Source: Allocoprobacillus sp002160865 (GTDB lineage: Bacteria; Bacillota_I; Bacilli_A; Erysipelotrichales; Coprobacillaceae). Taken from it: a DNA stretch of 64,000 nucleotides. The stretch spans positions 2,046,001-2,110,000 of the forward strand of contig NZ_AP031415.1 in NCBI RefSeq assembly GCF_042850985.1. The letters run 5' to 3'. The translations under genes and the position numbers were made by a program. Each line of letters starts with the position of its first letter. Position 1 is the first letter of the stretch. Positions 61,757 through 64,000 of this stretch are shown in pieces. The notes beneath the pieces were generated by a model. It was not told the DNA's origin. It did not search any database and worked only from the letters and a program-made list of their open reading frames with translations.

Positions 61757-63118
61757 GTGTTGAAAAAGAAAATCATTGTTTCATGTTTATCATTCAGTCT
61801 GTTTGCTTGTCTATTTGCAACATCCTACCATGTCAAAGCAGTAGATTTTGAAGGAAAAGAATCTCAATATATCAAATTATGTTCTTCTTCTAAACTCACA
61901 AACAGTCAACAAAAAACATGTAAAGAATTTAATAATTATCTCTATGATAAAAATAAAGAATTAAAAGAAGAAGCATCCCAAGCTAAAGAAGATGCTCAAA
62001 ATACAAAAGAAGATATTGCCCAAATCGCTCAAAAGATTACCGAAATAGATACAAAAATAGAATCAGCTGAAAGTGAATTAAATTATGTACAAAAAAATAT
62101 TGAAAAATTAAAAAAAGAAGTACAAGAACAAAGTGAAAAACTTCAAGAACGTTTGTATAGTATGCAAACAACGCTTAATTCAAATATTTTTACAACATAT
62201 ATCTTTGGTGCTGATACTATTTCTGATTTCATGAGTCGTATTATCAACATTAAAGAAATTACCAATTATGATAATGAACTGATTGATCAAATCAATGAAA
62301 ATATAAAAGAAGTACAAAAACAAGAAACAACTTTAAAGAATTTAAAAGCATCTCTAGAAGATGATAAAAAAGAACAGGCAAGTCTGCAAAAAACATTCCA
62401 GGCAAAATTAACTGAACAAAATAAGACAGTTGCAAGTAACACATCTCAAGCAGCGAAAAACCAAGAATCTATTGAATCTATTCAAAAGAACTTAGCCGCT
62501 ATCCAAAAAGCATCTGATGCTTCAAAAGTGAACCATGTTTCTCAGGCAACACCTAATAAAAAACCATCTTCTAGTCAATCAACCCAAAAACCATCGCAAA
62601 ATGAATCAAGCAATACCAATGATGATTCTTCTCAAAAAGAAGAACAAAAAGAAGAACAAAATCAAGAAGAAAATAATACATCTTCTGATAGCAATTTATC
62701 ATCTAATGAAGAATTAGGTTTAGCTATTGCTAATAAGGCATTAACACGTCAAGGTTATATGTATGTATGGGGTGGTTGTCATACAATGAGTGAAGTTAAA
62801 AATCCAAATCAGACAAAATTTGATTGTTCTGGTTTAGTTTGCTGGGCTCATTATCAATGTGGTGTAAACATTGGTGTTCAATCAACCAAATGGAATCTTG
62901 CAACAGCAGGAAAATCTGTTTCAAAAGCAAATATACAGGCAGGAGATATTATTCTCTTTAGTGACAATGGTGCCTTTAGTGGTGTTCATCATGTAGGAAT
63001 CTATATTGGAGATAATAAAATGGTTCATGCTCCTTCAACAGGAAAACCTGTTCAAGTTGCTGATTTAAGTTATAGCTATTGGCAAAATGAATGGTATACT
63101 TGTCGTCGTTTATATTAG
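61757..63118 (+). CDS. Secreted coiled-coil NlpC/P60 peptidoglycan hydrolase
   Basis: 453 residues from GTG 61757 (AAGGAGG eight bases upstream). Signal peptide (about 1-28), a long coiled-coil region (about 55-255) like that of CwlO/PcsB-type hydrolases, a Ser/Gln/Glu/Asn-rich linker (about 265-320) and a C-terminal NlpC/P60 domain with C357 (FDCSGLV) and H412 (HHVGIYIG). The coiled coil suggests control by an FtsEX-like partner. Confidence 0.92.
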   Translation: MLKKKIIVSCLSFSLFACLFATSYHVKAVDFEGKESQYIKLCSSSKLTNSQQKTCKEFNNYLYDKNKELKEEASQAKEDAQNTKEDIAQIAQKITEIDTKIESAESELNYVQKNIEKLKKEVQEQSEKLQERLYSMQTTLNSNIFTTYIFGADTISDFMSRIINIKEITNYDNELIDQINENIKEVQKQETTLKNLKASLEDDKKEQASLQKTFQAKLTEQNKTVASNTSQAAKNQESIESIQKNLAAIQKASDASKVNHVSQATPNKKPSSSQSTQKPSQNESSNTNDDSSQKEEQKEEQNQEENNTSSDSNLSSNEELGLAIANKALTRQGYMYVWGGCHTMSEVKNPNQTKFDCSGLVCWAHYQCGVNIGVQSTKWNLATAGKSVSKANIQAGDIILFSDNGAFSGVHHVGIYIGDNKMVHAPSTGKPVQVADLSYSYWQNEWYTCRRLY

Positions 63119-63135
63119 ACATCATCATGATGTCT
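63117..63135 (+). terminator. Terminator of the NlpC/P60 gene
   Basis: AGACATCAT-C-ATGATGTCT, then TTTTTTT; it overlaps the stop codon. Confidence 0.85.
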
Positions 63136-63145
63136 TTTTTTCATG

Positions 63146-63175
63146 ATAAAAGGCGATACAATGATTGCCTTTTAT
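63146..63175 (-). terminator. Terminator of the NagB-like gene
   Basis: ATAAAAGGC (63146-63154) with GCCTTTTAT (63167-63175); it overlaps the last codon of the minus-strand gene. Confidence 0.75.
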
Positions 63176-63891
63176 AATCGAGATTCATCTTCAATTGACA
63201 ACAAAGAAGCTGCTGCTTCATCACAGATCACCGTAAAATTAGGATGAAGCTTTAAAACTGTTGCAGGAACTTCTTCATTAATAGGTTCTTCAATAAAACG
63301 TTTAAAAATTTCTGCTTTTTCATGACCATCTACAATCATGACCAGATGATTGACACGCATCAAACTCTTAGCCCCCATCGTAATCGTATAAGGTTGTCGT
63401 GGTCTTTCACCATAAGTTGGATTGACTGCTAATTTATCCTTATATTCCATACAGTAAGTATAACTATCAAATTGTGTACAACGTGGACAATTCCCACAAA
63501 AATGACCATCATGTCCTAGACCAATCACCATGACATCAATGCCTCCAGCTTGACGAATCTGCCAGTCATAATCATGCCAGTTATCAAGCGTGATACGATG
63601 AATATGTTCTTCTAAAATATGTGCCGGTTCAAAAAACATCTCTTTCATCTCAGCCCAGTTTGTTCCATATTTTTCACCAATAAATGGATTTTCATCAAAT
63701 AAATAATATTCCACATCCTTAAATTTCTTTTGATCCTTCACAAGAGGAATCATCATTTCATATAAAAGACGTGGTGTTCTTCCCGATGTCAATGAAATAT
63801 TGACTCTTTTATCTTGCAACATAGCACCAAGTAAAATATACATAGCATTTTCACTCATGGCTTTGACATCTTTTTCAATAACTAATTTCAT
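63172..63891 (-). CDS. Glucosamine-6-phosphate deaminase/6-phosphogluconolactonase-fold protein
   Basis: 239 residues from ATG 63891 (AAGGAAGG upstream). NagB/RpiA/CoA-transferase-like fold: ISLTSGRTPRLLYEMM phosphate loop, YYLFDENPF in the active-site strand and GLGHDGHF. In true NagB the last motif is followed by Asn-Glu-Pro; here it continues CGNCPRCTQFD, a three-Cys cluster. The enzyme may be a related sugar-phosphate isomerase or lactonase. Its start overlaps the stop of the upstream gene. Confidence 0.8.
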   Translation of the reverse strand: MKLVIEKDVKAMSENAMYILLGAMLQDKRVNISLTSGRTPRLLYEMMIPLVKDQKKFKDVEYYLFDENPFIGEKYGTNWAEMKEMFFEPAHILEEHIHRITLDNWHDYDWQIRQAGGIDVMVIGLGHDGHFCGNCPRCTQFDSYTYCMEYKDKLAVNPTYGERPRQPYTITMGAKSLMRVNHLVMIVDGHEKAEIFKRFIEEPINEEVPATVLKLHPNFTVICDEAAASLLSIEDESRL

Positions 63892-64000
63892 AATGATCCT
63901 TCCTTTTCTATTCTTTCTAATTGTTTTCCTGTTGCCCTGCAAATAGGACAAACAGGTGTTTCATTATTTTTAACTTCAAAAATGGCACCACACACAAGAC
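63888..64000 (-). CDS. C-terminal rubredoxin-like fragment of a gene cut by the window edge
   Basis: The open frame from the right edge reads LVCGAIFEV, then PVCPICRATGKQLERI, and ends at TGA 63888-63890 overlapping the next start (ATGA). One Cys of the first pair is just outside and the CPIC pair is the second iron-binding knuckle of a rubredoxin-type domain. Probably the tail of a rubrerythrin or flavoprotein with a rubredoxin domain. Confidence 0.55.
   Translation of the reverse strand, partial: LVCGAIFEVKNNETPVCPICRATGKQLERIEKEGSL

Overview
The window looks like a chromosomal segment of a low-GC, anaerobic, gut-type Firmicute, most like Erysipelotrichia/Coprobacillaceae (inferred from AT-rich coding, AGGAGG ribosome sites, many PTS and 6-phospho-glycosidase genes, and the anaerobic NrdD/NrdG ribonucleotide reductase). 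It has two parts: the right-hand portion of an integrated conjugative element (about 1-19,070), then host chromosome (19,060-64,000).

The element has Tn916-family gene order: the tail of a probable relaxase (2-64), two ardA antirestriction genes, tcpE, a VirB4-type ATPase, a polytopic channel protein, a lysozyme-NlpC/P60 wall hydrolase, tcpC, a Cys-rich KTR protein, an Orf9-like repressor, a sigma-like regulator with Orf8, xis and a tyrosine integrase. It ends at the 3' end of a complete tRNA-Arg(CCU). Two cargo blocks interrupt the backbone. Block 1 (about 270-4,760) is visibly more AT-rich than the transfer genes. It carries four genes of unknown function and a two-gene CBASS anti-phage system: a CD-NTase followed by a Cap15-like two-helix plus beta-barrel membrane effector. 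Block 2 (13,123-14,732) lies where tet(M) sits in Tn916. It holds a TetR regulator and a membrane-anchored alpha/beta hydrolase behind a promoter framed by a perfect 18-bp inverted repeat. A possible structured RNA, closed by a 12-bp stem, lies before xis.

The chromosome to the right carries, mostly on the minus strand: PAP2 phosphatase and serine acetyltransferase; a tandem array of PD-(D/E)XK (Rpn/PF12784) genes with a deleted third copy; an ECF sigma/RsgI-like anti-sigma operon with a His-rich secreted peptide; HD hydrolase, ferritin and PNP; an epimerase; an ABC transporter; a metallophosphatase; and an IS3-family (IS150-like) insertion next to a decayed Rpn/DUF4351 gene. Next comes an amino-sugar cluster (BglA, BadF-type kinase, PTS IIC, small membrane protein, MurQ, RpiR) whose anmK and GH4 genes are broken. 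A beta-glucoside PTS locus (GH1, IIC, GntR) follows, with matching palindromic operators before IIC and gntR. Then come ExoIII, a YfcE-like phosphatase, NrdG/NrdD, acylphosphatase, a second ABC exporter, GalE, a glutaredoxin-like protein, cyclophilin, an EF-G-like GTPase, a secreted coiled-coil NlpC/P60 hydrolase and a NagB-like protein.

Most notable are the ICE-borne Cap15 CBASS, a canonical -1 slippery heptamer joining two frames in the cargo block, the candidate RNA before xis, a tRNA-Arg(CCU)-like half gene beside the integration site, and a 194-bp non-coding sequence present twice 20 kb apart.
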